64,000 bases of DNA from Bacteroides nordii WAL 11050 = JCM 12987 (GTDB lineage Bacteria; Bacteroidota; Bacteroidia; Bacteroidales; Bacteroidaceae): assembly GCA_000613465.1 (NCBI GenBank), contig BAJA01000016.1, positions 1-64,000 of the forward strand, read 5' to 3'. Below the pieces are notes generated by a model. It saw only the letters and a list, made by a program, of their open reading frames with translations, searched no databases and was not told the DNA's origin. Made by a program: the position numbers and the translations under genes. Shown piece by piece: positions 1-10,045 of the stretch (position 1 is its first letter; each line of letters begins with the position of its first letter).

Positions 1-286
1 GTGATCTGGGGTTTATTGATGGACCTTATGCGCTGGAAAGTGGCATCACCTTCAAAGGAAATGATTATGCAGTAGATAGGCAGTTTTATTATGCCGAAGA
101 TGGTGGCGGTGAAGCTGGTACCCTGAGCTTAATTGGTGGATAGATATGGGAACGTTATATCTGGATTATGGTCCGGATTATCCTCTGTTAGAGATCAGAG
201 GAGTGTATATCACCGGACGTTTCCTTTATGGTGAGCTTTATGCAGATGGAAATTATGAGTTCAGCGTCACGTTGGAAGCAAACTAA
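1..286 (+). CDS. C-terminal part of an unrecognised protein, frame-broken
   Basis: The 5' end lies outside the window. Reading from base 3 gives an open frame (starting DLGFIDGPYALESG) to a stop near base 142. The reading then continues in another frame from about base 141 (IDMGTLYLDYGPDYPLLEIR) to a TAA at 284-286. Adding one base near 138-141 joins the two, so this is probably one gene with a one-base loss. The tail is rich in Tyr, Gly and Asp with alternating hydrophobic residues, compatible with a secreted or surface beta-sandwich protein, but I do not recognise the family. It converges on the RluA-like gene. Confidence 0.5.
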
Positions 287-348
287 AGTTATTATTTATT
301 CTTTGGATAGCATGCTAATATCCAACTACTAATATAGTATTTTAACAG

Positions 349-368
349 TGACTTAAAATGCATATTAA
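349..368. repeat. Copy 1 of a shared intergenic motif (TGACTTAA..TTAA)
   Basis: TGACTTAAAATGCATATTAA is the reverse complement of the core of a near-palindrome at 20206-20229. In both places a GTACGTAC palindrome lies within 80 bases. It sits just before the terminator hairpin at 378-416. Confidence 0.55.
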
Positions 369-377
369 CAGTGTGTT

Positions 378-416
378 AAGTACGTACTTTTATACCCCAA
401 AAGTACGTACTTTTTT
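378..416. terminator. Strong hairpin between convergent genes
   Basis: A perfect 14-bp stem is formed by 378-391 and 399-412 with a 7-nt loop (ATACCCC) and a following T run. The stem is itself built from the palindrome AAGTACGTACTT. It lies between the 3' ends of the partial gene on the left and the leftward RluA-like gene, so a bidirectional terminator is the simplest role. The 287-463 gap holds nothing else recognised. Confidence 0.75.
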
Positions 417-463
417 ATAGTCTGATTTGCAGTTGTTTTTAGGATGAAATTTATGGTATATGG

Positions 464-1390
464 TTATTGCTTTAGAAACAACTTTTTGAAATTAGGCGGA
501 TACGGCGTCTCAAACTCCATTAGTTCGTTTGTCACCGGATGATAGAAACAAAGTTTGAATGCATGCAGAGCCAATCGGCCAATAGGGTTGGGAACACCTT
601 CGCCACCATATCTTCCGTCACCGATAATGGGATGTCCCAAGTCTTGCATATGTACACGAATCTGATTCTTACGTCCTGTTTCCAGATCGAGTTCCATCAA
701 TGAGTATCCGTTGGCACGTTTGATGGTGTGATAATGTGTGATTGATTTGGAGCCACCATCATCGTATTGGCTGGAACTTACATACAATGTACGGTCTGTT
801 AACCAGGAGGTTACTGTGCCGTGATCCTTCTCCATTTCGCCTTCCACAACTGCTACATAACGACGGTCTGTAACAATATCATGCCAGTATTCGCGCAAAG
901 TATGCTGGGTCTTTTCGTCTTTAGCAAACATCATTATGCCTGATGTATCGCGGTCCAGACGATGTACTACGTATACGCGGTGGTGTTTGCCCGAGCGTTG
1001 TACATATTCATTCAGGATGGTATAGGCTGTACGTTCTTTCTGGCGTTCGGTGTTCACTGAAAGCAAACCTTCCTTTTTCTCTATTACAATGATAAAGGCA
1101 TCTTCGTACACAATCTTCAGCAGGCGGTTATTGAATTCTTTCCGGCCTTTATCTTTGCTGATCTGTACCTTCATACCCGGCTTTAAAGCAAAGTCAAACT
1201 GAGTGGTTATTACATTGTCTACATAAACCACACGTTTGCTTAATAATGATTTCAGCTTTGTACGGCTGGCATCCGGCATTTTAGCAGCGAGGAATCCCAT
1301 GAGGTCCATTGGTTCCTTCACTAAATAACCGGTATATTGTGCCCGGGCTTTCTCAGCCGGGGTTCTTTTAGGTCTTTTTTCTTTAGCCAT
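464..1390 (-). CDS. RluA-family 23S/tRNA pseudouridine synthase
   Basis: Converts uridine to pseudouridine in structured RNA, acting in the cytoplasm. The N-terminus has an S4-type RNA-binding domain (about residues 27-80, SRTKLKSLLSKRVVYVDN). The catalytic domain carries the family motif HRLDRDTSG, whose second Asp is the nucleophile in this family, followed by GRKNQIRVHM and GHPIIGD. I chose the ATG at 1390 (MAKEKRPKR), which leaves a short gap after rlmD. An upstream in-frame ATG at 1414 would overlap the rlmD stop. It follows rlmD on the same strand, so the pair may be co-transcribed as an RNA-modification unit. The exact target uridine cannot be told from sequence. Confidence 0.88.
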   Translation of the reverse strand: MAKEKRPKRTPAEKARAQYTGYLVKEPMDLMGFLAAKMPDASRTKLKSLLSKRVVYVDNVITTQFDFALKPGMKVQISKDKGRKEFNNRLLKIVYEDAFIIVIEKKEGLLSVNTERQKERTAYTILNEYVQRSGKHHRVYVVHRLDRDTSGIMMFAKDEKTQHTLREYWHDIVTDRRYVAVVEGEMEKDHGTVTSWLTDRTLYVSSSQYDDGGSKSITHYHTIKRANGYSLMELDLETGRKNQIRVHMQDLGHPIIGDGRYGGEGVPNPIGRLALHAFKLCFYHPVTNELMEFETPYPPNFKKLFLKQ

Positions 1391-1400
1391 TTTTTCTCTT

Positions 1401-2819
1401 TTATCTGAGTTCAAGCAATACTACATTTTCTACATGGTGCGTATGTGGGAACATATCGACCGGTTGCACGGCTGTCACCTTATATTTCACATCAAGCAGT
1501 TGTAAGTCGCGTGCCTGGGTGGCCGGATTACAACTGACATATACAATTCGTTTGGGTTCGGCAAACAAGATAACATCCACTACATCCTGATGCATTCCAG
1601 CACGGGGAGGGTCGGTTATAATTACATCCGGACGTCCGTATTCGTTGATGAAATCCTGCGTCAGCATATCTTTCATATCTCCTGCAAAGAACAGTGCATT
1701 ATGGATGTCATTAATTTCTGCATTTACTTTTGCGTCTTCAATGGCTTCGGGCACATATTCGATACCGATTACTTGGCGAGCCTGACGTGATACGAAGTTA
1801 GCGATGGTTCCCGTACCCGTATAAAGGTCATAGACCAGTTCGTTTCCGGTCAATCCAGCAAAGTTACGGGCTATTTTATATAGATTGTATGCTTGCTCCG
1901 AGTTTGTCTGGTAGAATGATTTCGGTCCTACTTTGAAGCGCAGTCCTTCCATCTCTTCAAACATATGATCGTTGCCTTTGAATACGTGTACGTCCAGATC
2001 ATTGATAGTATCGTTACACTTATTATTAATAATGTATAGGAGGGAAGTTATTTCGGGGAATGTATCTGCTACGTATTGCAACAGTTGCTTGAAAAGTTTC
2101 ATTTCGCTCTCTTCTACAATCTTGCAGATGATAATTACCATCAATTCTCCTGTAGATGATGTGCGGACAATCATGTTGCGAAGCATACCTTCCTGAGAAC
2201 GCAGGTTGATGAATGAGTAATTGTGTTCGTAGGCATAATCGCGTACTGCATTGCGGATACGATTGGATATATCATCCTGCAACCAGCATTTTTCTATTGC
2301 CAATACTTTATCAAATGCTCCGGGAATGTGGAAACCTACAGCATTCATCTGATCGTATTTCACATCTTGTTTTACTTCTTCGTTGGTGAGCCAGCGCTTG
2401 TTGGAGAAAGTGAACTCCAGTTTGTTCCGGTAGAATTCGGTTTTGGCAGAACCCAGGATAGGAGATACCTCCGGCAGTTCAATTTTACCAATACGTCTCA
2501 GATTATCTTCTACTTGTTTCTGCTTGAATTTTATTTGCTCTGCATAAGGCAACACTTGCCACTTGCAGCCACCGCATACACCATAGTGCTGGCAGAAAGG
2601 AACGGCACGTATCGGAGAGAGTTCGTGAAACTTCACTGCTTCTGCTTCGGCATATTTATTCTTTTTACGTTTGATTTGCAGGTCTACTACATCACCCGGT
2701 ACTACGTAAGGAACAAAAATCACCAGGTCGTTTACTTTTGCTATGGCTTTTCCTTCGGCAGCCACATCCGTAATTGTTATCTTCTCCAGTAGGGGAAGCT
2801 CTTTTCTCTTTCTTGCCAC
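1401..2819 (-). CDS. rlmD: 23S rRNA (uracil-5-)-methyltransferase, RlmD/RumA type
   Basis: SAM-dependent methylation of a uridine C5 in 23S rRNA. The order is an N-terminal TRAM-like domain (about 10-65), a cysteine cluster CQHYGVCGGCKW that would hold a 4Fe-4S centre, then the methyltransferase with the SAM loop YDLYTGTGTIANF, the DPPRAGM motif and the catalytic Cys in VSCNPATQARDL. Length 472 aa fits the family and the frame is intact. RlmD, RlmC and TrmA are hard to tell apart in Bacteroidetes; the iron-sulfur cysteines favour the RlmD/RlmC group. It is divergent from ppdK across a 197-bp gap. Confidence 0.85.
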   Translation of the reverse strand: MARKRKELPLLEKITITDVAAEGKAIAKVNDLVIFVPYVVPGDVVDLQIKRKKNKYAEAEAVKFHELSPIRAVPFCQHYGVCGGCKWQVLPYAEQIKFKQKQVEDNLRRIGKIELPEVSPILGSAKTEFYRNKLEFTFSNKRWLTNEEVKQDVKYDQMNAVGFHIPGAFDKVLAIEKCWLQDDISNRIRNAVRDYAYEHNYSFINLRSQEGMLRNMIVRTSSTGELMVIIICKIVEESEMKLFKQLLQYVADTFPEITSLLYIINNKCNDTINDLDVHVFKGNDHMFEEMEGLRFKVGPKSFYQTNSEQAYNLYKIARNFAGLTGNELVYDLYTGTGTIANFVSRQARQVIGIEYVPEAIEDAKVNAEINDIHNALFFAGDMKDMLTQDFINEYGRPDVIITDPPRAGMHQDVVDVILFAEPKRIVYVSCNPATQARDLQLLDVKYKVTAVQPVDMFPHTHHVENVVLLELR

Positions 2820-2969
2820 TTTTACACCAGTCTAATAAATTATTTCGCAAAAATAGGCATTTTTTCGGGATTTATCTCTATCCTTTGAAATAATAAAGAT
2901 TGCAATGTCGAAATTGCATTTTAGCAGAAACTTTTTTCGCTAAAAGTTTTTTGGTTTACGAAATATACT

Positions 2970-2977
2970 TAGATTTG
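2970..2977 (+). promoter_or_regulatory. Possible -7 element for ppdK
   Basis: TAGATTTG matches the Bacteroides -7 consensus TAnnTTTG, 39 bases before the ppdK ATG. A TTTG lies upstream at 2950-2953, but the 16-nt spacing is shorter than usual, so the match is only partial. Confidence 0.35.
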
Positions 2978-3016
2978 CGAACAGAAAAACCCAATAGACA
3001 ACTTTAAATACATATT

Positions 3017-5736
3017 ATGGACAAAAAAAGAGTTTATACTTTTGGTAATGGCCAGGCAGAAGGCAAGGCCGACATGAAGAATTTATTAGGTGGCAAAGGT
3101 GCCAATCTTGCAGAAATGAACCTTATCGGGGTTCCTGTTCCTCCCGGATTTACTATCACAACAGACGTTTGTACCGAATATTATGAACTGGGACAAGATA
3201 AAGTCGTAGCTCTCCTGAAAAATGAAGTAGAAAAAGCAATTGAGAATATTGAAGTCTTGATGAAGTCGAAGTTCGGCGATATTGAGAACCCTTTGCTGGT
3301 TTCCGTTCGTTCCGGAGCACGTGCTTCTATGCCGGGTATGATGGATACGATTCTTAATCTGGGGTTGAATGACGAGGTAGTGGAAGGATTGACCCGTAAG
3401 ACCGGGAATGCCCGTTTTGCATGGGATTCTTATCGCCGTTTTGTACAGATGTACGGTGATGTGGTGTTGGGTATGAAACCTGTGAACAAGGAAGACGTGG
3501 ATCCGTTTGAAGCTATCATCGAAGACGTGAAACATGCAAAAGGAGTGAAGCTGGACAATGAACTTGAAGTGGCGGATCTTAAAGAACTTGTAAAACGTTT
3601 CAAAGCTGCTGTAAAAGAACAGACCGGAAAAGATTTCCCGACTTGTGCCTACGAACAACTTTGGGGTGCCGTATGTGCAGTATTTAATTCATGGATGAAC
3701 GAACGTGCGATCCTTTACCGTAAGATGGAGGGAATTCCTGATGAATGGGGTACAGCTGTCAGTGTACAGGCTATGGTGTTCGGTAATATGGGTGAAACTT
3801 CTGCTACGGGTGTTTGCTTCTCACGTGATGCCGCTACCGGTGAAGATCTCTTCAATGGTGAGTATTTGATTAATGCACAGGGTGAAGACGTTGTAGCAGG
3901 TATTCGTACTCCGCAACAGATTACTAAGATTGGTTCTCAACGCTGGGCCGTACTGGCTGGTGTGACCGAAGATATTCGTGCTGCTAAATTCCCTTCAATG
4001 GAAGAGGCAATGCCCGAAATTTATAAGCAATTGGATGAATTGCAGACTAAACTGGAAAATCATTATCGCGATATGCAGGACATGGAGTTCACTGTACAGG
4101 AAGGTAAATTGTGGTTCCTGCAGACTCGTAACGGAAAACGTACCGGTGCGGCTATGGTGAAAATTGCTATGGACTTGCTCCATCAGGGAATGATTGACGA
4201 GAAAACAGCTTTGATGCGTGTTGAACCCAATAAACTGGATGAACTTCTTCACCCGGTATTCGATAAAAATGCTTTGAAACAAGCGAAAGTATTGACTCGT
4301 GGTTTGCCGGCTTCTCCGGGAGCTGCAACCGGACAAATCGTTTTCTTTGCTGATGATGCTGCCGAATGGGCTGCAGGGGGTAAGAAAGTGGTTATGGTAC
4401 GTGTTGAGACTTCTCCTGAAGACCTTGCAGGTATGGCTGTGGCACAGGGTATTCTTACTGCACGTGGTGGAATGACTTCACATGCTGCTGTTGTGGCTCG
4501 TGGTATGGGTAAATGTTGCGTCTCAGGTGCAGGTGCATTAAATATTGACTATAAAGCACGCACGGTTGAAGTAGATGGTGTTTTGCTGAAAGAAGGTGAT
4601 TACATTTCATTGAATGGTAGTACGGGTGAAGTTTATCAGGGTAAGGTAGAAACCAAAGCTGCTGAACTTTCCGGTGACTTTGCCGAATTGATGGCATTGG
4701 CCGATAAATATACAAAACTTCAGGTACGTACTAATGCCGATACTCCGCATGATGCGAGAGTAGCCCGTGATTTTGGTGCCGTTGGTATTGGGCTTTGCCG
4801 TACGGAGCATATGTTCTTTGAAGGAGAAAAGATTAAGGCAATGCGTGAAATGATTCTGGCAGAAGATGCGAGGGACGTCGTAAGGCATTGGCTAAAATCC
4901 TTCCGTACCAGCAGGCTGACTTTAAGGGAATATTCAAGGCAATGGAAGGTTGTCCGGTGACTGTACGTCTGCTTGATCCTCCTTTGCATGAGTTTGTACC
5001 GCATGATTTGAAAGGACAGCAGGAAATGGCAAATACAATGGGTGTAAGCCTGCAATATATTCAACAGCGTGTAGAGTCACTTTGTGAGCACAATCCGATG
5101 TTGGGCCACCGTGGTTGCCGTTTAGGAAATACATATCCTGAAATTACTCAGATGCAGACACGTGCTATTTTAGGTGCTGCACTTGAATTGAAGAAAGAGG
5201 GGGTTGAGACTCATCCTGAAATCATGGTGCCTCTGACCGGTATCCTGTATGAGTTTAAACAACAGGAAGACGTGATTCGTGCGGAAGCTGAAAAACTGTT
5301 TGCTGAAGTAGGTGATCGTATCGACTTCAAGGTAGGTACAATGATTGAAATTCCACGTGCTGCCCTGACTGCCGACCGTATCGCTTCTTCTGCCGAGTTC
5401 TTCTCATTCGGTACAAATGACCTGACTCAGATGACCTTTGGTTATTCTCGTGATGATATCGCTTCCTTCCTTCCAGTCTATCTGGAAAAGAAGATTCTGA
5501 AAGTAGACCCATTCCAGGTACTCGATCAGAAGGGTGTAGGCCAATTGGTACGTATGGCAACAGAAAAAGGCCGTGCTGTTCGTCCGGACTTGAAATGTGG
5601 TATTTGTGGTGAACATGGTGGTGAACCATCTTCTGTGAAGTTCTGTCATAGAGTGGGATTGAACTATGTGAGCTGTTCTCCGTTCAGAGTACCTATTGCA
5701 AGACTTGCAGCCGCACAAGCAGCGATAGAAGATTGA
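3017..5736 (+). CDS. ppdK: Pyruvate, phosphate dikinase (one-base frameshift in the assembly)
   Basis: Interconverts pyruvate, ATP and phosphate with PEP, AMP and PPi; in Bacteroides it links glycolysis and gluconeogenesis. The N-terminal nucleotide-binding region carries [20 protein letters not shown]. The phospho-histidine domain has [20 protein letters not shown], where the His carries phosphate. The C-terminal PEP-binding barrel ends with [16 protein letters not shown]. The reading breaks near 4870. Restoring one G (GCGAGG to GCGGAGG) joins EDA to [15 protein letters not shown] and gives about 906 aa, the normal length. I therefore treat the break as a sequence error. It is single-gene, with a terminator at 5763. 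Confidence 0.93.
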
Positions 5737-5762
5737 TAATTAGTACTGTATATTAATTTTGA

Positions 5763-5797
5763 GAGAGGGAAGCCATTCAAACAGGTTTCCCTCTTTT
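5763..5797 (+). terminator. Terminator after ppdK
   Basis: GAGGGAAGCC and GGTTTCCCTC pair around a 9-nt loop and are followed by TTTTATTTT, 26 bases after the ppdK stop. Confidence 0.75.
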
Positions 5798-5838
5798 ATT
5801 TTCCTTGTTTGGGTATTTTATAAAAAACTAACTAAAAA

Positions 5839-5870
5839 ATTGTATAATCAGAACTCTTGTTATACCTTTG
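5839..5870 (+). promoter_or_regulatory. Bacteroides-type promoter of the outer-membrane protein gene
   Basis: ATTG (5839-5842), 20 nt, then TACCTTTG (5863-5870). This matches the -33/-7 pattern recognised by the Bacteroidetes primary sigma factor. The coding start is 67 bases downstream. Confidence 0.7.
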
Positions 5871-5936
5871 CGCCCCGAAAATAAATAGACACCGGATGCT
5901 TGCCTATTTTATGTTTAATTTAAAATAAAAAGAAAA

Positions 5937-6455
5937 ATGAAAAAACTATTAGTATTTTTGTTTGTTGTGGTTGCAACTTTGTCTGTGAATGCGCAGGATA
6001 TTTACATGGGTGGTACATTCAATTTATGGCGTAATACTGATGCCAATAGAACAAATTTTACAATAGCTCCGGAAGTTGGTTATAACCTCAGTGAGAAATG
6101 GGCGGTAGGTGTAACTTTCTCGTATGCTCATGACTATTTGAAGGGATTGAAGACAAATAGTGTTGCTATTGCACCTTATGCTCGTTTTTCATATTATGAG
6201 AATAAGATTGTAAGACTGTTTGTTGACGGTGGTTTGGGATTTTCTACAAGCCGCGTGAAAGATGCTGATGATGCAATTAACGGTTATGAAATCGGATTAC
6301 AACCGGGTATCGCTCTTAAACTGAACAAGAGTTTTAGTCTTATTGCTAAATGTGGCTTTGTTGGTTTCAGAGATGATTATACAGTAAAAGAAGATGGCTT
6401 TGGTATCAGCTTACGTAGTGAAGATCTGAGCTTTGGTTTCCACTATGAATTTTAA
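5937..6455 (+). CDS. Small outer-membrane beta-barrel protein
   Basis: A 172-aa secreted protein with a clear signal peptide (MKKLLVFLFVVVATLSVNAQ, cleavage after the AQ). The mature part is a run of amphipathic strands ending in Phe (FGFHYEF), typical of an 8-stranded OmpA/OmpX-like barrel of the OMP_b-brl family. It has its own promoter (5839-5870) and terminator (6517-6546), so it is monocistronic. The next gene encodes another small porin-like barrel of the same general type. The fold is well supported; the role is unknown. Confidence 0.8.
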   Translation: MKKLLVFLFVVVATLSVNAQDIYMGGTFNLWRNTDANRTNFTIAPEVGYNLSEKWAVGVTFSYAHDYLKGLKTNSVAIAPYARFSYYENKIVRLFVDGGLGFSTSRVKDADDAINGYEIGLQPGIALKLNKSFSLIAKCGFVGFRDDYTVKEDGFGISLRSEDLSFGFHYEF

Positions 6456-6516
6456 TAAACCAATTTTGAAAATTTAGAGCGAAGATTCTTTATTTTCTAA
6501 TAAAAATAGGGAAGGG

Positions 6517-6546
6517 AGTTCCGGTAAATAGGGAATTCCCTTTTTT
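6517..6546 (+). terminator. Terminator after the small barrel gene
   Basis: GAGTTCC and GGAATTC pair around a short loop and run into a T tract, about 60 bases past the stop. Confidence 0.65.
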
Positions 6547-6587
6547 AGTATGTAATATCTATTTGTTTTGTAATTGTTGACTTAATA

Positions 6588-6619
6588 TTTGTTTTGTGTG
6601 TAATTAGATTATACATTTG
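6588..6619 (+). promoter_or_regulatory. Bacteroides-type promoter of the second porin gene
   Basis: TTTG (6588-6591), exactly 20 nt, then TACATTTG (6612-6619), a full match to the Bacteroides consensus; the ATG is 58 bases downstream. Confidence 0.75.
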
Positions 6620-6677
6620 TATATTGTTGTTAGATACAGAGGCTAAAAGACTTTTTATTAATTAAAACACTAAAATC

Positions 6678-7289
6678 ATGAAGAAAAGTATTTTGTTAGT
6701 GATGTTTGCTTTATTATCGGTAGCAGGTTTCTCACAGGTTTCATGGAATGCTAAAGTCGGTATGAATATTAGCAACTTTACAGGTGATCTGGATGTGAGT
6801 GCAAAAGTTGGTGTTAAATTAGGGGTAGGAATGGAATATGCCTTTAATGATACATGGTTATTACAACCTTCCTTATTCTTATCCCAGAAGGGGGCTAAGT
6901 TTAGTGCAACTGTTTCTGGCGATGAAGCTGATGTGAAATTCAACGCTATGTATTTTGAATTACCAATTATGATGGCAGCACGTTTTAATGTGGCTAATAA
7001 TACAAATATTGTGGTAAGTGCCGGTCCGTATATGGCTTATGGAGTAGGAGGGAAAACCAGAACAAAAATGAGGATTGGAGGAGCGAAGACAGATATAAAA
7101 GAAAACACTTTTGGCAGTGATGCTTTTGATCGTTTTGATGCAGGCTTAGGAGTTGGTGTTGCGGCTGAGTTTGGTCGGATTATAGTAGGACTCGACGGGC
7201 AGTTTGGTTTGGTGAAGTTGATGGATATGAACATTGACTCCAATCCAAAAAATATAAACTGTGCTATTACTTTAGGATATAAATTTTAA
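6678..7289 (+). CDS. Porin-family outer-membrane beta-barrel protein
   Basis: 203 aa with a signal peptide (MKKSILLVMFALLSVAGFSQ). The mature chain has the PorT-like/OMP_b-brl_2 pattern: WNAKVGMNISNFTGD at the start, then GVGMEYAFNDTWLLQPSL, FELPIMMAARFN and a terminal aromatic strand ITLGYKF. This family is common in Bacteroidetes with no fixed substrate. It is monocistronic, with a consensus promoter and a shared terminator hairpin downstream. Confidence 0.82.
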   Translation: MKKSILLVMFALLSVAGFSQVSWNAKVGMNISNFTGDLDVSAKVGVKLGVGMEYAFNDTWLLQPSLFLSQKGAKFSATVSGDEADVKFNAMYFELPIMMAARFNVANNTNIVVSAGPYMAYGVGGKTRTKMRIGGAKTDIKENTFGSDAFDRFDAGLGVGVAAEFGRIIVGLDGQFGLVKLMDMNIDSNPKNINCAITLGYKF

Positions 7290-7322
7290 GATAACCCCTG
7301 ACTGTTTTTATTAATAAACAAA

Positions 7323-7363
7323 GCTCCCACCTTATTCATCAAGAATGAAGTGGGAGTTTTTTT
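7323..7363. terminator. Shared terminator between the porin gene and the thi operon
   Basis: CTCCCAC..ATTCAT pairs with AATGAAGTGGGAG, followed by TTTTTTT. It lies between convergent genes, 33 bases after the porin stop and 20 bases from the end of the last thi gene. Confidence 0.75.
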
Positions 7364-7382
7364 ATAGAATGACTATGCTCTC

Positions 7383-7991
7383 TTAATCAGCCAGTCTTTT
7401 CAGTTTCTTGAAATGCTCTATTACCGCCAGATAATCACGGTCACAACAGGCATCAAATTTATTCCATACATCTCCCAATACTACAGCACCACCGAAGCCG
7501 AAATCTTTTATTTCCGGTAAATTATCTTCGTTGATGCCTCCAAGGGCCATGACTTTACAGTCTATAATTTTATCTTTTTGTGCCTGGCGAAGTTCTTCGG
7601 CAGTGTATGTAGAGTAATAATTGACTTTTGAAATACTGTCGTAGATAGGGCTCATGAACACATAGTCGTAAAAATGCTTTTTATTTTTTACTTCTTCTAC
7701 TGAATGACATGAACAACTTACGTGTCCGGCGTAATCATGTGGTTCTTTAGGGTTACGACTATTCAAATGAATTCCCATCAGATTGAATTCTTCTTTCAGA
7801 TAGAAATGTTCATGTGTTACTATACGATTGTGATATCTTTCCGGTATGAGTGTCAAAAGACGTTCTGAATACATAGCGGGAGTTTCCGGTTTTCTAAGAT
7901 GTAGAATATCCAGACCCTCTTCAAAAAGAGCAGTAATTATTTTATCCTCTTCAATGAAGAAGGTGGGGGTGGTAACTACAATAAGCTTCAT
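7383..7991 (-). CDS. ThiE/TenI-like thiamine phosphate synthase family protein
   Basis: A 202-aa TIM-barrel protein of the ThiE/TenI superfamily and the last gene of the leftward thi operon. Visible motifs are LHLRKPETP, GIHLNSRNP, SCSCHSVEEV, FMSPIYDSISK and MALGGINEDN. Compared with the first ThiE of the operon (13162-13782) the phosphate- and pyrimidine-binding segments are divergent. It may therefore be the TenI-type thiazole tautomerase and not a second synthase. Sequence alone does not settle which. Confidence 0.75.
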   Translation of the reverse strand: MKLIVVTTPTFFIEEDKIITALFEEGLDILHLRKPETPAMYSERLLTLIPERYHNRIVTHEHFYLKEEFNLMGIHLNSRNPKEPHDYAGHVSCSCHSVEEVKNKKHFYDYVFMSPIYDSISKVNYYSTYTAEELRQAQKDKIIDCKVMALGGINEDNLPEIKDFGFGGAVVLGDVWNKFDACCDRDYLAVIEHFKKLKRLAD

Positions 7992-8051
7992 TTTTTATGT
8001 TAAACAGTTTGTTTAGCAAAGTTAGTAATTAACTATTTGCGAGACCAACGT

Positions 8052-8744
8052 TTATAGTGAAAATATGTTAGATTGCCATGTCCGCAAGTCAATTGTCCAT
8101 AGTTTACCGGCTAAAACCTCTCCAAAACCGCAGATTATCTTTAAAACTTCGGTAGCCTCTACACTTCCGGTAATGGCAGGTGTGACACCTATTACTCCTT
8201 TAGGTGGAGGAGGCATACGTAGCATCTCTTCTTCGTTGGGGTATAAATCCCGGTATGTCTTTTTGGTCTTGCCGTAGTTGAATACAGATACCTGACCTTC
8301 AAAGCCGCAGATGGCTCCGTAGACATAGGGTTTACCCTGTTCTACACAGACATCATTGATCAGATATCGTGTAGTAAAGTTGTCGCAACCGTCCACAACA
8401 ATATCATAGTCACTGATAAGGTCTTTAGCATTTTCTTTGCTCAATCGGCCCGGGCAGGAGTTTACTGTAATTTCACTATTGAGTGCTGTAAGGCGCATGG
8501 CGGCACATACTGCTTTAAAATCACCTAATTCATCTTCTGTGTATAATACTTGCCGTTGCAGATTGCTGATACTTACTTCATCGTCATCTACGAGTCCCAG
8601 TGTACCGACTCCTGCTCCTGCTAAATAAAGGGCGATAGGAGAACCGAGTCCTCCCACACCGACTATCAGAACTTTAGCGGCTTTTAGCTTGGCTTGTCCT
8701 TCTTCTCCAATTTCCGGAAGAATTATTTGTCTGTTGTAACGCAT
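8052..8744 (-). CDS. thiF: ThiF/MoeB/HesA-type adenylyltransferase
   Basis: Adenylates the C-terminal Gly-Gly of ThiS so that it can become a thiocarboxylate sulfur donor. It has the ATP-binding loop GVGGLGSPIALYLAGAGVG, the SNLQRQVLYTEDELG motif and DGCDNFTTRYLIND, all typical of the E1-like family. The usual pair of zinc CxxC motifs is not evident in this short 230-aa form. The thi-operon position favours ThiF over MoeB. A repeat element separates it from thiH upstream. Confidence 0.88.
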   Translation of the reverse strand: MRYNRQIILPEIGEEGQAKLKAAKVLIVGVGGLGSPIALYLAGAGVGTLGLVDDDEVSISNLQRQVLYTEDELGDFKAVCAAMRLTALNSEITVNSCPGRLSKENAKDLISDYDIVVDGCDNFTTRYLINDVCVEQGKPYVYGAICGFEGQVSVFNYGKTKKTYRDLYPNEEEMLRMPPPPKGVIGVTPAITGSVEATEVLKIICGFGEVLAGKLWTIDLRTWQSNIFSL

Positions 8745-8746
8745 GG

Positions 8747-8915
8747 ATATATTTACTATTGGACAATTTACGATTTACGATTGAAATTACTGAATATATT
8801 TACTATTGGACGATTTACAATTTACGATTGAAATTAGTCCTCCCACTTATATATATCCAATATAGAAAATCATTTTTCAATCGTAAATCGTAAATTGTCT
8901 AATCGTAAATATATT
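8747..8915. repeat. Intercistronic palindromic element A (thiH/thiF)
   Basis: Two tandem left arms (8747-8789 and about 8794-8838, ATATATTTACTATTGGAC then short TTTACGATT modules) face a right arm (8875-8914). The reverse complement of the right arm matches the first left arm over about 40 bases with two mismatches. The element fills the gap between the thiH stop and the thiF ATG, so the operon mRNA would carry a long hairpin here. No coding capacity seen. Confidence 0.75.
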
Positions 8916-8921
8916 AAATTC

Positions 8922-10044
8922 TCATTGTTGTTTATAATCAAAAGTCTGATCCCAGTCTTTCCATATCGGTTCGCGCCCCAGCTTTTTCAGAGCCTTTTCT
9001 ACCTCTGTGGCTTTGCGCTCATCACTGACATGAAATTGCTCGAGCGTTTGTGGATAGCTGTAATATCCGCCCGGCTCTGTTTTGCTTTCGGCACTCATAG
9101 TAGTTACACCTAATGTTGCCATATTATTACGGATTTCCGCACTCTCACGGGTGGAGTAGGAGATATCTACATCGTGATCGAAGATACGCATGGCAAAGGT
9201 GAGTTGTGCCAGTTCACGGTCGTTCATAACAACGTTTGGCTGAAAACCGCCATTTTCGGAAGGGCGCATACGTGGGAAGTTCACACTATACTTGGTTTTC
9301 CAGTAATGCTTTTGCAGATAGCGCAGGTGGTATGCCATCATTGTCACGTCGGTACGCCATTCTTCCAGGCCTATAAGTACACCCATACCTATTTTGTGAA
9401 CACCTGCCTGTCCCATGCGATCGAAACCATTAACGCGCCATTCAAATTTAGACTTCATGCCACGGATGGTAGGTTTTATAGTTCGCTTTGTTGTAGGTTT
9501 CCTGAAAGCAAATAACGCCATTCAGACCGTGATGGGTCAGTTCTTTATATTCCTCTGCCTTCAGTGGCATAACTTCTATTTGCAAATTACTGAAATAGGG
9601 TTTTGCCAGATCGAGTGCCCGTGCTATATACGGTACTCCTGCGGCAGCTGGGTTTTCTCCTGTCACCAACAGCAGGTTCTCGAAAGGAGCCAGTTTTTTG
9701 ATGGCTTTGTACTCATTTACCATCTCTTCTTCTGTTAATATAGTACGCTTCATCGGGTTGCTGATGTGGAAACCGCAATAGACGCATGAGTTGGTACATG
9801 AGTTGGTAAGATAGAGAGGCACGAACATGGAAATCGTCTTTCCGAAACGCTCCATTGTATATTTTTGACTAAGCCGTGCCATGACCTCAAGATAAGGGGC
9901 TGCGGCTGGTGAGATTAATGCCATGAAGTCATTAACGTCACAATGTTCTTTTCCTAATGCCCGACGTACATCGGCATCTGTCTTGGAATAGATGGCTTTC
10001 GTCGTCTCCTCCCAGGATATTTTATCTAATTCATCTGAAAACAT
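8922..10044 (-). CDS. thiH: 2-iminoacetate synthase ThiH (frame-broken in the assembly)
   Basis: A radical-SAM enzyme that cleaves tyrosine to dehydroglycine for thiazole formation, used by anaerobes in place of ThiO. The 4Fe-4S motif CTNSCVYC is in the N-terminal half, and GMGVLIGLEEWRTD in the second half is typical. The frame breaks near 9460-9465 between NYKTYHP and RGMKSKFEWR. Adding two bases (probably CCG CGT read as CCGT, or a C run shortened) restores a 374-aa protein of normal length. It sits in the thi operon, two bases after the HEAT-like gene. Confidence 0.92.
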
Positions 10045-10045
10045 T

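Noticed and set aside
1590..2792. Plus-strand frames opposite rlmD
   Set aside because: Shadows of the conserved rlmD frame; no start signals or domains.
3086..3658. A 190-aa open frame opposite ppdK
   Set aside because: Antisense shadow of a strongly conserved gene, with no recognisable protein features.
8747..8915. Insertion sequence or MITE
   Set aside because: No transposase, no target-site duplication seen, and the internal module structure differs from normal terminal inverted repeats; kept as a repeat element.
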